Shown here in pieces: positions 17,591 through 24,981 of a stretch of DNA of 64,000 bases. This DNA is from Polyangia bacterium (lineage in GTDB: Bacteria; Myxococcota_A; Polyangia; Polyangiales; JAUICN01). The translations under genes were made by a program, and so were the position numbers. The stretch covers positions 1-64,000 of the forward strand of contig JAUICN010000001.1 in the NCBI GenBank assembly GCA_030427835.1, read 5' to 3'. The notes under the pieces are model-generated. The model had not been told where the DNA came from. It saw nothing but the letters and a program-made list of their open reading frames with translations, and ran no database searches. How positions within the stretch are numbered: position 1 is the stretch's first letter; every line of letters starts with the position of its first letter.

Positions 17591-18562
17591 TCATGACTCA
17601 TGGTTGCCGGCGAGTAGGTAAAGGGTGGCCATGCGTGTGGCGAGGCCGGCCTCGACCTGGTCGAGAATGACGCTCTGGGGACCGTCGGCCACCCGGGGGT
17701 CGATTTCCACTCCGCGGTTGATGGGGCCGGGGTGCATGATGAGGGCACCGGGTTTGGCAAAGAGCAATTGCCGTGGGCCAAGCCCAAAGAGGCGCGCGTA
17801 CTCTTCGAGGCTGCTCAGGGAGGCGGACTTCAGCCGTTCCCGCTGGATGCGCAGCACCATGACCACGTCCGCGCCTTCCAGGGCCGGCTCCAGTCGATCG
17901 TACATGGGAACGTCGGGCCAGATGGGGTGTGGCGGAAGCAGGGGGCGCGGACCGGCGAAACATACCTCGGAGCCCATGGTGCGAAGCAACCAGGCATTGG
18001 AACGGGCCACACGGGAATGGAGAATATCTCCGCAGATGGCGACCTTAAGTCCCTTCAGGGTTCCAAGCCGTTCGCGAATGGTAAAGGCATCGAGCAGGGC
18101 CTGGGTGGGGTGCTCGTGCATGCCGTCTCCCGCGTTGACCACGGAGAATCGCACCTGGCTTGCCACAAAATCTGCCGCTCCCGAGGCCGGGTGGCGAAGC
18201 ACGACCACGTCAGGGTGTAGTGCCTCCAGGGTCTTGCAGGTGTCGAGCAGGGATTCGCCCTTGGTGAGACTGGAGGCCGCCTGGCTGATGTTCACCACGT
18301 CCGCCGACAGGCGCTTTCCGGCAAGCTCAAAGCTTGTGCGGGTGCGGGTGGAGGGCTCGCAAAAGAGGTTGATGACCGTCTTTCCCTTGAGGGCCGGAAC
18401 CTTTCGAACCGGGCGCCGAGATACCTCCACGAAGGTGCGAGCCGTGTCCAGGTGGTGGAGAATTTGCTCCTTGGAAAGGTGTTCCATGCCCAGAAGATGG
18501 CGAGGGATGTTCACCGCGGCCTGGGGATTGCTGCTCGTATCCTTGGAGGGCGATGTACTCAT
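17591..18562 (-). CDS. pyrB: Aspartate carbamoyltransferase catalytic chain PyrB
   Basis: Condenses carbamoyl phosphate and aspartate in pyrimidine synthesis. The carbamoyl-phosphate loop EPSTRTRTSFELAGKRL, the HPTQALLD motif, the GDILHSRVARSN hinge and the MHPGPINRG C-terminal motif are intact. Length (323) fits the catalytic chain of the PyrR-associated class. It starts within the pyrR stop (ATGA) and would be translated from the same message. No pyrI or pyrC is adjacent; instead the operon ends tail to tail with thiL. Confidence 0.97.
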   Translation of the reverse strand: MSTSPSKDTSSNPQAAVNIPRHLLGMEHLSKEQILHHLDTARTFVEVSRRPVRKVPALKGKTVINLFCEPSTRTRTSFELAGKRLSADVVNISQAASSLTKGESLLDTCKTLEALHPDVVVLRHPASGAADFVASQVRFSVVNAGDGMHEHPTQALLDAFTIRERLGTLKGLKVAICGDILHSRVARSNAWLLRTMGSEVCFAGPRPLLPPHPIWPDVPMYDRLEPALEGADVVMVLRIQRERLKSASLSSLEEYARLFGLGPRQLLFAKPGALIMHPGPINRGVEIDPRVADGPQSVILDQVEAGLATRMATLYLLAGNHES

Positions 18563-19101
18563 ACCGGCCCATTGAACCTGGGCCCACGGCGACGCACGTG
18601 CAGCCCGTCATCTCCTGTGGTCACTTCCAGGTGGTGGTCAGGATCCATCTCAAGGACGCGGCCTACCGCATCGGCGGCAATGGGCAACTCCCGGCCGCCA
18701 CGGTCGTAGAGTACAGCCAACCACACACGCTTGGGGCGCCCGTAGTCGAGCAGGCAGGAAAGAGCCGCCCGAATGGTGCGGCCGGTGTGCAGCACGTCAT
18801 CCACAAGGAGGATGGACTTGCCTTCCACCTCAAAGGGAATGTGGCTGGGGCCCGTGGAGGGTTGTGGGAGGTGGGTGGCAGCATCGTCCCGGTAAAGGGA
18901 AATATCGATGTGGCCCAGCTCGCCACCGGCCTTGAGCTGTTCGCGAAGCGCTTCGGCCACACACACGCCGCCCCGGCGAACCCCCACCCAGTGGGTGCTT
19001 GGTTCCCGCTGGAGAATCGGCCCTACGGAGGTGGCAAGGGAACCGAGATCTTCCGAAGAGTCTCCCACGGTCGTCCATTGGATGTCCGCGCTGGTTGTCA
19101 C
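18559..19101 (-). CDS. pyrR: Bifunctional pyr regulator / uracil phosphoribosyltransferase PyrR
   Basis: PRPP-binding protein that in other bacteria attenuates pyr operons by binding mRNA and has uracil phosphoribosyltransferase activity. The PRPP loop LLVDDVLHTGRTIRAAL, GVRRGGV and the SLYRDD segment place it in the PyrR subgroup. The 180-residue length is normal. It starts at GTG overlapping the GNAT stop (GTGA) with GGGAG about 6 nt upstream. I could not see an attenuator hairpin with a PyrR anti-antiterminator near its own start, so any RNA-level control remains unproven here. Confidence 0.95.
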   Translation of the reverse strand: MTTSADIQWTTVGDSSEDLGSLATSVGPILQREPSTHWVGVRRGGVCVAEALREQLKAGGELGHIDISLYRDDAATHLPQPSTGPSHIPFEVEGKSILLVDDVLHTGRTIRAALSCLLDYGRPKRVWLAVLYDRGGRELPIAADAVGRVLEMDPDHHLEVTTGDDGLHVRRRGPRFNGPV

Positions 19102-19607
19102 AGCGTCTCCCTGGGTAACGTGAGATCCCGTACGAAGTAGTTCTGGCAGTTGTAGTGGCCGGTGTTTCCCATGGGTTTGTCGATGCGCTTGAAGCCGTGC
19201 GCCAGGTACAGTCCCACGGCGGACTCCATGTGGTCCAGACTTTCAATGTACATGGAGGTGAACCCGTCTTCCCGGGACTGCTCCATGAGCTGCGTGAGCA
19301 GCGCCCTACCCGCTCCCCGGCCGCGCGCTTGCTGGGAAAAATAGAGTTTGCGGAGCTCACAGGTTGTGGAATCCCCACCCAACAGGGGGCCGTAACCTCC
19401 ACCACCAAGCACACGCTCCCGTTCCATCACGGTGTAGTAACGGTGCCTGGGTTGGGTGTAGGCCCTGTGCATGGCGTCCACCTCAGGATCGGCATGGGCA
19501 AAACCTTCGCCCACCGCGCCGAACTCTTCAAGCACAGAGCGAATGATGATCGCGAGCGGTGCATCGTGCTGGGGTTGAATGGGTTGTAACTGGAGCGGTG
19601 CAGTCAT
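19098..19607 (-). CDS. GNAT family N-acetyltransferase
   Basis: A 169-residue single-domain acetyltransferase. The central RKLYFSQQARGRGAGRALLTQLM matches the acetyl-CoA pyrophosphate loop (Q/RxxGxG/A), and the YLAHGFKRID segment is the usual C-terminal GNAT motif. It overlaps pyrR by 4 nt and follows ccmE by 9 nt, so it is probably in one transcript with both. The substrate cannot be told from sequence. The context of pyr genes and cytochrome maturation gives no obvious clue. Confidence 0.85.
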   Translation of the reverse strand: MTAPLQLQPIQPQHDAPLAIIIRSVLEEFGAVGEGFAHADPEVDAMHRAYTQPRHRYYTVMERERVLGGGGYGPLLGGDSTTCELRKLYFSQQARGRGAGRALLTQLMEQSREDGFTSMYIESLDHMESAVGLYLAHGFKRIDKPMGNTGHYNCQNYFVRDLTLPRETL

Positions 19608-19616
19608 GGCGCAGGA

Positions 19617-20138
19617 TCAGGGGGAAACCGGGTTGGCGCGCGCAGGGGTCGGGGAATGGGGCATTTGCTCGCCGTTCTGCTGGCGCTCCCGCATTTCGTA
19701 CTTGGAGGGGCAACGGGGAACCACCTGGTTCGCAAGGAACCGGCCGTCGTTTTGGATCTCGCCCTGTACTGTGACGGTGATGCCCATGCCGTCGCGGAAG
19801 GTATCTGGCACAATGCATTGGGGGAAGGATACGGGCATGCTCTTGCCCTCTTTTCCGTCCTTGGGGTGCAATACGAAGCGCCACTCACAGGGTTTTTCAC
19901 GGAAGCGAATGGACCCGGATTGCAGGGCGCCCTCCACGCGGAGCTGTTGGCCCGCAAAGGCGGCGGGGTTGGCCGTTACCCGTTCCACGGGCTTGGAGTA
20001 GACAAAGGCGTCCGAGCCCTCACTGCCCAGAAGGATATACGCGAGCCCTCCGCAGAGGGTGAGAAACACGGCAGAGATCGGTAACCATGTCGGGACACGG
20101 CGCTTGGGGGAATCGGTCACCAGAGGATTATGGAGCAC
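19617..20138 (-). CDS. ccmE: Cytochrome c maturation heme chaperone CcmE, CxxxY type
   Basis: Periplasmic, membrane-anchored OB-fold protein that carries heme to apocytochrome c. One membrane helix (about residues 17-37) is followed by FVYSKPVERV, LRVEGALQSGSIRF and VPDTFRDGMGITVTVQG, matching the CcmE domain, and by NQVVPRCPSKYEM. Classical CcmE binds heme through His in HxxxY; here the position is Cys143 with Tyr147, the variant described in some archaea and sulfate reducers. Two further cysteines (84, 108) lie in the domain. The chosen start is GTG at 20138, only a few bases beyond a strong terminator hairpin and without a Shine-Dalgarno; a GTG at 20120 is an alternative. No other ccm genes are in the window. 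Confidence 0.85.
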   Translation of the reverse strand: MLHNPLVTDSPKRRVPTWLPISAVFLTLCGGLAYILLGSEGSDAFVYSKPVERVTANPAAFAGQQLRVEGALQSGSIRFREKPCEWRFVLHPKDGKEGKSMPVSFPQCIVPDTFRDGMGITVTVQGEIQNDGRFLANQVVPRCPSKYEMRERQQNGEQMPHSPTPARANPVSP

Positions 20139-20141
20139 AAT

Positions 20142-20177
20142 TGAAAACGGGCACCACGAATGTGGTGCCCGTTTTCA
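20142..20177. terminator. Perfect 16-bp bidirectional terminator hairpin after atpE
   Basis: TGAAAACGGGCACCAC and GTGGTGCCCGTTTTCA form a perfect 16-bp inverted repeat around the 4-nt loop GAAT. The stem ends in an A-run on one side and a T-run on the other, so it can act as an intrinsic terminator in both directions. On the minus strand it lies downstream of atpE and just before ccmE. Confidence 0.88.
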
Positions 20178-20252
20178 TGTTCCAACCCAGATTGTCTCCA
20201 ATCCGATTGGCTACCGCTTACTGCGTTCTACTTAGCAGCAAGCTGACCGCGC

Positions 20253-20564
20253 CTATTTTCCAGCAAGCTGGAAGGCGATGATCAGGGCGTAGATCACGAG
20301 GGACTCGATGAGCGCCAGACCAAGAATCATGGGAGCGAAGAGCTTGCCGGAAGCGCCTGGGTTACGGGCGATACCCTCAAGTGCAGCGGCTGCGGCTCGG
20401 CCCTGGGCCAGGGCACCACCGAATGCGGCGATGGAGATGGCAAGTCCTGCGCCTAGGTAGGCCGCAGCTCGCTCACCGGATCCACCCTCTTCCTGGGCGA
20501 ACGCGGTGGACGCCAACAACATGGGGAGTGCACATCCCGTGATCCACAACAACGCTTTCTTCAT
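20253..20564 (-). CDS. atpE: ATP synthase subunit c with signal-like N-terminus
   Basis: Forms the rotating ion-carrying ring of FoF1 ATP synthase. From ATG 20564 (AGGAG 9 nt upstream) the product is 103 residues. Residues 1-24 look like a cleavable signal (MKKALLWITG..STAFAQ), followed by two helices joined by the polar loop ARNPG. The ion-binding carboxylate is Glu87. Gln54, Glu87, Ser88 and Tyr92 line up with Gln32, Glu65, Ser66 and Tyr70 of the sodium-type Ilyobacter tartaricus c subunit, but Leu89 replaces its Thr67. Coupling ion is therefore open. A 237-nt gap without a gene separates it from atpB; the strong terminator follows it. Confidence 0.95.
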   Translation of the reverse strand: MKKALLWITGCALPMLLASTAFAQEEGGSGERAAAYLGAGLAISIAAFGGALAQGRAAAAALEGIARNPGASGKLFAPMILGLALIESLVIYALIIAFQLAGK

Positions 20565-20801
20565 GGCCAAAATCTCCTCTTTCCTTATTCCTTGTTACTC
20601 ACGGCTTTCTCGATGCCGCCAAGATTGTTTCGGGGCCCTTCTTAGCCCAACATTCGCCTCTGTCGACCCCCATTTGAACCGCTGGAGGATTTTTGCTCGG
20701 AGAGCGAGCGCCCCCGCAGGGAAGGTCCGAAGGCGTATTGAACATACGTCGAGGCCCTGAGCGAGGAGGTAAGCCGCTCTCCGTGCAAAAAGACCCAGTG
20801 G

Positions 20802-21599
20802 CTAATGTTCTTCGTGGGCTACCGCCATGGAGATGTACACCGTGGAAAGTAGGCAAAACACCATGGTCTGTACCACCACCACCAGAACACCGAGCACGTA
20901 GAATGGGATGGGTACGATGAACGGAATGAGGCCTGAGAACAGGGCCAACACCTTGTGGTCACCGACAATGTTGGCCATGAGGCGCAGGGCAAGGGAAAGG
21001 GGCCGCACCAGGTGGGAAATGGTCTCGATGACGAGCATCAGGAGCATGAGTGGCAGGGCGTACCATTTGATGATGGGGCCAAAGAAGTGCTTAAAGTAGC
21101 CAGGCCCGTGCTCAACCACCCCGAAGATGTGGGTGGCAATGAAAATGACGCCACCCATGGCAAGCGTGGTGTTCAGGCTTTCGGTGGGGGGCAACATGCC
21201 AGGGATGAGGCCGATGGCGTTGGAAAAGAGGATGAAAAAGGCGCAGGTGCCGATGAGCGGCAAAAAGAACTTGGCGGCCTTGCCACCCATCATTTGGTTC
21301 ATTTGGCCGTAGGTGACCTCGGTGAGCAGTTCTAGGAACACGGCACCGCTGAAGCGGTCGGAAGGTACGATGGCCTTTTCGATGTCCCGGTTCTTGCTCC
21401 AGAAGCTGAAGGCCATGAGGCCCAGCAGGATCACCACAAACAGGGCGCCGAAGACGTGTTGCACGCCCACATGCTGGCCCTCAAGCCAGGTGCCCTCGTC
21501 ACCCCCGATGAGGGTGCCGCCAAGGGCCTGGCTGGCGTGTTCCATGTTGGAGTAAAAGTTGCCCAAAAGGACATCAAACCACGTGTGGTGTTGAGGCAT
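20802..21599 (-). CDS. atpB: ATP synthase subunit a
   Basis: Membrane stator subunit with the half-channels next to the c ring. Six or so hydrophobic helices are visible over 265 residues. The essential arginine lies in RPLSLALRLMANIVGDH (the RLMAN motif), and a YISMAVAHEEH C-terminus closes the protein. It sits between atpI and atpE in the usual Fo order. No Shine-Dalgarno is obvious before the ATG. The b, b' and F1 genes are not in the window, so the ATP synthase genes are split between at least two loci. Confidence 0.95.
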   Translation of the reverse strand: MPQHHTWFDVLLGNFYSNMEHASQALGGTLIGGDEGTWLEGQHVGVQHVFGALFVVILLGLMAFSFWSKNRDIEKAIVPSDRFSGAVFLELLTEVTYGQMNQMMGGKAAKFFLPLIGTCAFFILFSNAIGLIPGMLPPTESLNTTLAMGGVIFIATHIFGVVEHGPGYFKHFFGPIIKWYALPLMLLMLVIETISHLVRPLSLALRLMANIVGDHKVLALFSGLIPFIVPIPFYVLGVLVVVVQTMVFCLLSTVYISMAVAHEEH

Positions 21600-21646
21600 C
21601 GCGGGCGAGGTCTAGTACAAGATTGGGCAAGATTCCAGAGGTGAAG

Positions 21647-22186
21647 CTAGGTTGAAGCACTCCCTGTGGTTTCAGACATTGCCCTAGCGTCGGCAGCAGG
21701 GGTCCGGCCAGATGAATTTTCACCCGTTGGGCCCGCGCCCGTAGGGGAGCGGGTGTCGCGCTGAACTTGCTGGGCCTCCATCATTCCGCCGACCACCGTG
21801 GCAAGAACCAGGGTGCTGAGGCCCAGGGCAAAGCCGATGGCGTTGATGTGCAGGATGGCGATGATCAGGCCGCAGAGGGCGACCATGGCCATCATCTTGC
21901 CCACGAGCAGCAGGGCCATATTGCGCTGGGTGGTTTCCGTACCGGTCTCCATACGGCGTCGAATCCAACGCAGGGACACCCAGTTGCCCAGAGCAAGCAG
22001 GGCACCGAGGGTGGCACCCATGGCCCCAGAAGTGCCCTCCAGAACATAGGCACCCAGGATGGCCAGGGGGCTCGTGAGCAACAGCACGGGCCGCACCCGA
22101 TCGGGACTCGCGGGAACGGGGGGAGGATCCACAAGGGTGACGGGAATCGGGTGAGGGGTATCAGAAGTACTGTGATTGTCAGTCAT
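21647..22186 (-). CDS. atpI: ATP synthase subunit I-like membrane protein
   Basis: A 179-residue protein with four predicted helices (about residues 33-50, 54-70, 90-110 and 115-135), flanked by a Pro-rich N-terminus and a Gly/Thr/Ala-rich hydrophilic tail. Proteins of the AtpI family lie first in atp operons and help assemble the c ring or supply Mg2+. The family is poorly conserved, so the call rests on size, topology and place directly upstream of atpB. Its start overlaps the upstream atpZ-like stop as ATGA. Confidence 0.75.
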   Translation of the reverse strand: MTDNHSTSDTPHPIPVTLVDPPPVPASPDRVRPVLLLTSPLAILGAYVLEGTSGAMGATLGALLALGNWVSLRWIRRRMETGTETTQRNMALLLVGKMMAMVALCGLIIAILHINAIGFALGLSTLVLATVVGGMMEAQQVQRDTRSPTGAGPTGENSSGRTPAADARAMSETTGSAST

Positions 22187-22485
22187 TGGGGATTCTCGGC
22201 GTCATCCATGAGACGTTTGGCGCGGCGGTAGACATGCCACACCGCCCGGCCGGCGCCCAGTAGGGCCAGGGCGAGGACTGCCCAGGAGATCCATCCGGTG
22301 TGGCCTGGCGACAGAAACGTAGGACTAGAAATGCCCTCCTGTGCCACCCAGTCCTCCACACGGCCCTGCACCCACTTGCCCCCCCAGAGCCCGAGCAGGA
22401 TCCAGATGGCCAGTTCCATGCTCACCGCACCGAACTCCACCGCCACCTTCAACTGCCCACGGGCCTCCGGGTCGAGTTTGAACAT
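22183..22485 (-). CDS. atpZ: AtpZ/AtpI family Fo assembly protein
   Basis: A 100-residue protein with two membrane helices (about residues 15-38 and 63-84) separated by a polar hairpin, and a charged C-terminus (YRRAKRLMDDAENPQ). The VEFGAVSMELAIWILLGLWGGKW stretch fits the AtpZ/AtpQ-type family found ahead of atpI. AtpZ and AtpI are proposed to form a small channel or c-ring assembly factor. It begins 40 nt after the alpha-E gene, so the atp operon may be read from the upstream ATP-grasp/alpha-E transcript as well. Confidence 0.72.
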   Translation of the reverse strand: MFKLDPEARGQLKVAVEFGAVSMELAIWILLGLWGGKWVQGRVEDWVAQEGISSPTFLSPGHTGWISWAVLALALLGAGRAVWHVYRRAKRLMDDAENPQ

Positions 22486-22525
22486 GGGATGAGGCTAGCA
22501 GGCCCTGGGGTTCCATCGATGTGGC

Positions 22526-23470
22526 TTAGGCACGTTCTAGCGCAAAGAAGGATTTGTAGAGGGCTTGATCGACCACGTTGAGGTTGAATTGAAAGACGTC
22601 CACAAACTCGTGCAATCCTGCCCCGAGTAGGTTTTCTACCTGGGCCGTCTCCAACATGTCTTCCAGTTTTGCCATTTCCCCATGGGCAGATACTGGGGTC
22701 TGGACCATGTCGACAATTCTGGACAGGGACCAGGCCGCTCCGCGCACGCAGGAACGGATGGAGCGTGGGAAGTGTTCATCCAATATCAAAAACTGGGCCA
22801 CGCCCTTGTAGTCCACACGGTGGAACCGCTTCATGTACACTTCAAACCCGCTTGCGGAAGCCAACACGGCCCCCCATTCGACGGAGTCGTAGGGCGTACC
22901 CACGTATTGTGGGTTCGGTAACAACAAAAAGTACTTCACATCGAGCATGCGCGCGGTCTTGTCACTGCGCTCAAGCAGGCGACCCATACGGGAGAAGTGC
23001 CAGCTCTCCCCGTGGGACATGGTGTTTTCAATCAACCCCGTCAGCATGTTGTTGGCCCGCTTCACCTGCGCATAGAACTCCAACAGGTCATCGATTTTTC
23101 GTTTACGTCGATGCTCCTCCACGAAGTGGTAGAGGCTATTGATCGTTTCCCACATCTCCGATGAGATGACCTCACGGATGGTTCTGGCGTTTTCCCGAGC
23201 GTGGCCTACACAGGACAGGATGGAGTTGCTGTTGTCGGGATCAAACGTGAGAAACTTCACCACGCTTGTTTCGTCCGCAATATCGTAGCGGGCCTGAAAG
23301 TCCGCGTCGTCCCCAGAGGCCAACACCAGGGGTTCCCATTGCCGTGGGCCCCGGTCGCGTAGGGAGTCCAATACGAGTCGGGAATTGACGTCCACAAAAC
23401 GGGCCACGTTGTCTGCGCGCTCCAGATAGCGACTCATCCAGTAAATCGAGTTGGCGACACGGCTAAGCAT
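22526..23470 (-). CDS. Alpha-E domain protein (DUF403)
   Basis: All-helical alpha-E protein found almost always next to a circularly permuted ATP-grasp enzyme. The start MLSRVANSIYWMSRYLERADNVARFVDVN is the family signature, as are HARENARTIREVISSEMWE and SHGESWHFSRMGRLLERSDKTARMLD further on. The ATG at 23470 is preferred (314 aa) because AAGGAG lies 6 nt upstream; the in-frame ATG 6 nt earlier abuts that motif. It overlaps the ATP-grasp gene by 8 nt. Its role is unproven; comparative genomic work proposes that it acts with the ATP-grasp and transglutaminase partners in making or modifying peptide bonds. Confidence 0.92.
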   Translation of the reverse strand: MLSRVANSIYWMSRYLERADNVARFVDVNSRLVLDSLRDRGPRQWEPLVLASGDDADFQARYDIADETSVVKFLTFDPDNSNSILSCVGHARENARTIREVISSEMWETINSLYHFVEEHRRKRKIDDLLEFYAQVKRANNMLTGLIENTMSHGESWHFSRMGRLLERSDKTARMLDVKYFLLLPNPQYVGTPYDSVEWGAVLASASGFEVYMKRFHRVDYKGVAQFLILDEHFPRSIRSCVRGAAWSLSRIVDMVQTPVSAHGEMAKLEDMLETAQVENLLGAGLHEFVDVFQFNLNVVDQALYKSFFALERA

Positions 23471-24926
23471 GGTCATCTCCTTGCAGGGTGTCGTCTCCCA
23501 GCACCCAGGTGTCTTTGCTTCCTCCGTTGCGCGACGAGTTCACAATCAAGGAACCTTTTGTCAGGGCCACCCGAGTCAGGCCGCCCGGAAGCACGAAAAC
23601 GCTTTTTCCGTACAAAACATAGGGTCGAAAGTCCACGTGCCGCCCTTCGATGCCGTCGGCCACAAGTGTGGGGCAACGGGACAGGGATAGGGTGGGTTGC
23701 GCGATGTAGCTCCGGGGGTTGGCCTCGATGAGTGCGGCAAACTCCTTGCGTTCCTGTTCGGTGGAAGAGGGGCCTATCAACATTCCCGACCCTCCAGAAA
23801 GATTGACTGCCTTGACCACCAGGGTCTTGAGGTTGGCCAATACGTGTTTGCGTTGCTTTTCGTCTTCGCAGATAAAGGTGGGGACGTTGGGGATGACGGG
23901 CTCTTCTCCGAGGTAGTACTTGATGATCTGCGGCACGTAGGCATAAACCGCTTTGTCGTCGGCAATCCCGGTGCCGGGCGCATTGGCCAGTGTGACCGTG
24001 CCCTTGCGGCAACACTCAAAGATGCCGGGGACACCAAGCAGGGAATCCTCTTGAAAGACCGTGGGATCCAGGAAGGCGTCATCAATACGGCGGTAAATGA
24101 CATCGACCTTTTCGAAACCCCGGGTGGTACGCAGCCACACACGCTCGTCAAACACCACAAGGTCTGACCCCTGTGCCAGGGGCACACCCATTTGCTGGGC
24201 CAGGTAGCTGTGTTCGTAATATGCAGAGTTGTAAATGCCTGGTGTCAGCACCACCACATTGGGCTCTTCTACCCCCTCTGGAGCGCAATCCTGCAAGGTC
24301 TCGTAAAGCTGATTGCCATAGTTGGATACGGGCCGCACATTCATTTCACCAAACGCACGGGGAAGGGTTCGCTTTTGAATGGCCCTGTTCTGCAACACGT
24401 AGGAGATGCCCGACGGGCAACGCAGGTTGTCTTCGAGCACGTAGTACGTGCCGTCCGTATCTCGAACGAGATCGCTGCCCGTGATTTGAATCCACGTGCC
24501 ATTTCGAGGTGAGAGACCCTTGCATTGTGGCAAGTAGCATTCCGACGACAGCACCAGGGATTCGGGGATGACCTTGTCCTTCAGGATTTTTTGATCGTTG
24601 TACACATCGTGAATAAACAGGTTTAGCGCGCGTACCCGCTGCGAAAGCCCGCTCTCGATCGTCGTCCACTCCTTGGAAGGGACGATGCGTGGAATGATGT
24701 CAAAGGGGAAAATCTTCTCGGTTCCCTTGCGGTCACCTTTTACGCTAAACGTGATGCCCTGCTGGTAGAGCGCCCGTTCGGCGGCCTTTTGGCGCCGACG
24801 AAGATCCTTTGCGGTCAATCCGTTGATGCGGTCCACAAGCAGCTTCGACGCGAGCCGTGGGGTGCCATCGGGGGCGATGAGCTCATCGTAGAACCCTTCT
24901 GTTTCGTAGTCTTTGAAGTTTTCCAT
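23463..24926 (-). CDS. Circularly permuted ATP-grasp protein (DUF404/DUF407)
   Basis: Predicted amide-forming ligase. The 487-residue sequence shows FYDELIAPDGTPR at the start, then RIVPSKEWTTIESGLSQRVRALN, YVLEDNLRCPSGISYVLQNR, the LTPGIYNSAYYEHSYLA motif, NAPGTGIADDKAVYAYVP and VVKAVNLSGGSGM, all typical of the type-2 circularly permuted ATP-grasp family. It is 55 nt downstream of the amidotransferase-like/transglutaminase fusion and overlaps the alpha-E gene by 8 nt, so the three form an operon. Substrates are unknown for the family; ligation of amino or carboxyl groups on a peptide or protein is the usual proposal. Confidence 0.93.
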   Translation of the reverse strand: MENFKDYETEGFYDELIAPDGTPRLASKLLVDRINGLTAKDLRRRQKAAERALYQQGITFSVKGDRKGTEKIFPFDIIPRIVPSKEWTTIESGLSQRVRALNLFIHDVYNDQKILKDKVIPESLVLSSECYLPQCKGLSPRNGTWIQITGSDLVRDTDGTYYVLEDNLRCPSGISYVLQNRAIQKRTLPRAFGEMNVRPVSNYGNQLYETLQDCAPEGVEEPNVVVLTPGIYNSAYYEHSYLAQQMGVPLAQGSDLVVFDERVWLRTTRGFEKVDVIYRRIDDAFLDPTVFQEDSLLGVPGIFECCRKGTVTLANAPGTGIADDKAVYAYVPQIIKYYLGEEPVIPNVPTFICEDEKQRKHVLANLKTLVVKAVNLSGGSGMLIGPSSTEQERKEFAALIEANPRSYIAQPTLSLSRCPTLVADGIEGRHVDFRPYVLYGKSVFVLPGGLTRVALTKGSLIVNSSRNGGSKDTWVLGDDTLQGDDHA

Positions 24927-24981
24927 CGAGACCCTTTCGCGGCCCTTCCGCTCGCCCAGGGGACGCCCTATTCGCGCCCTG

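Noticed and set aside
20565-20801. Additional small gene between atpB and atpE
   Set aside because: No open frame with a start, ribosome-binding site and membrane-helix pattern is present in the 237-nt gap; only small weak hairpins are seen.
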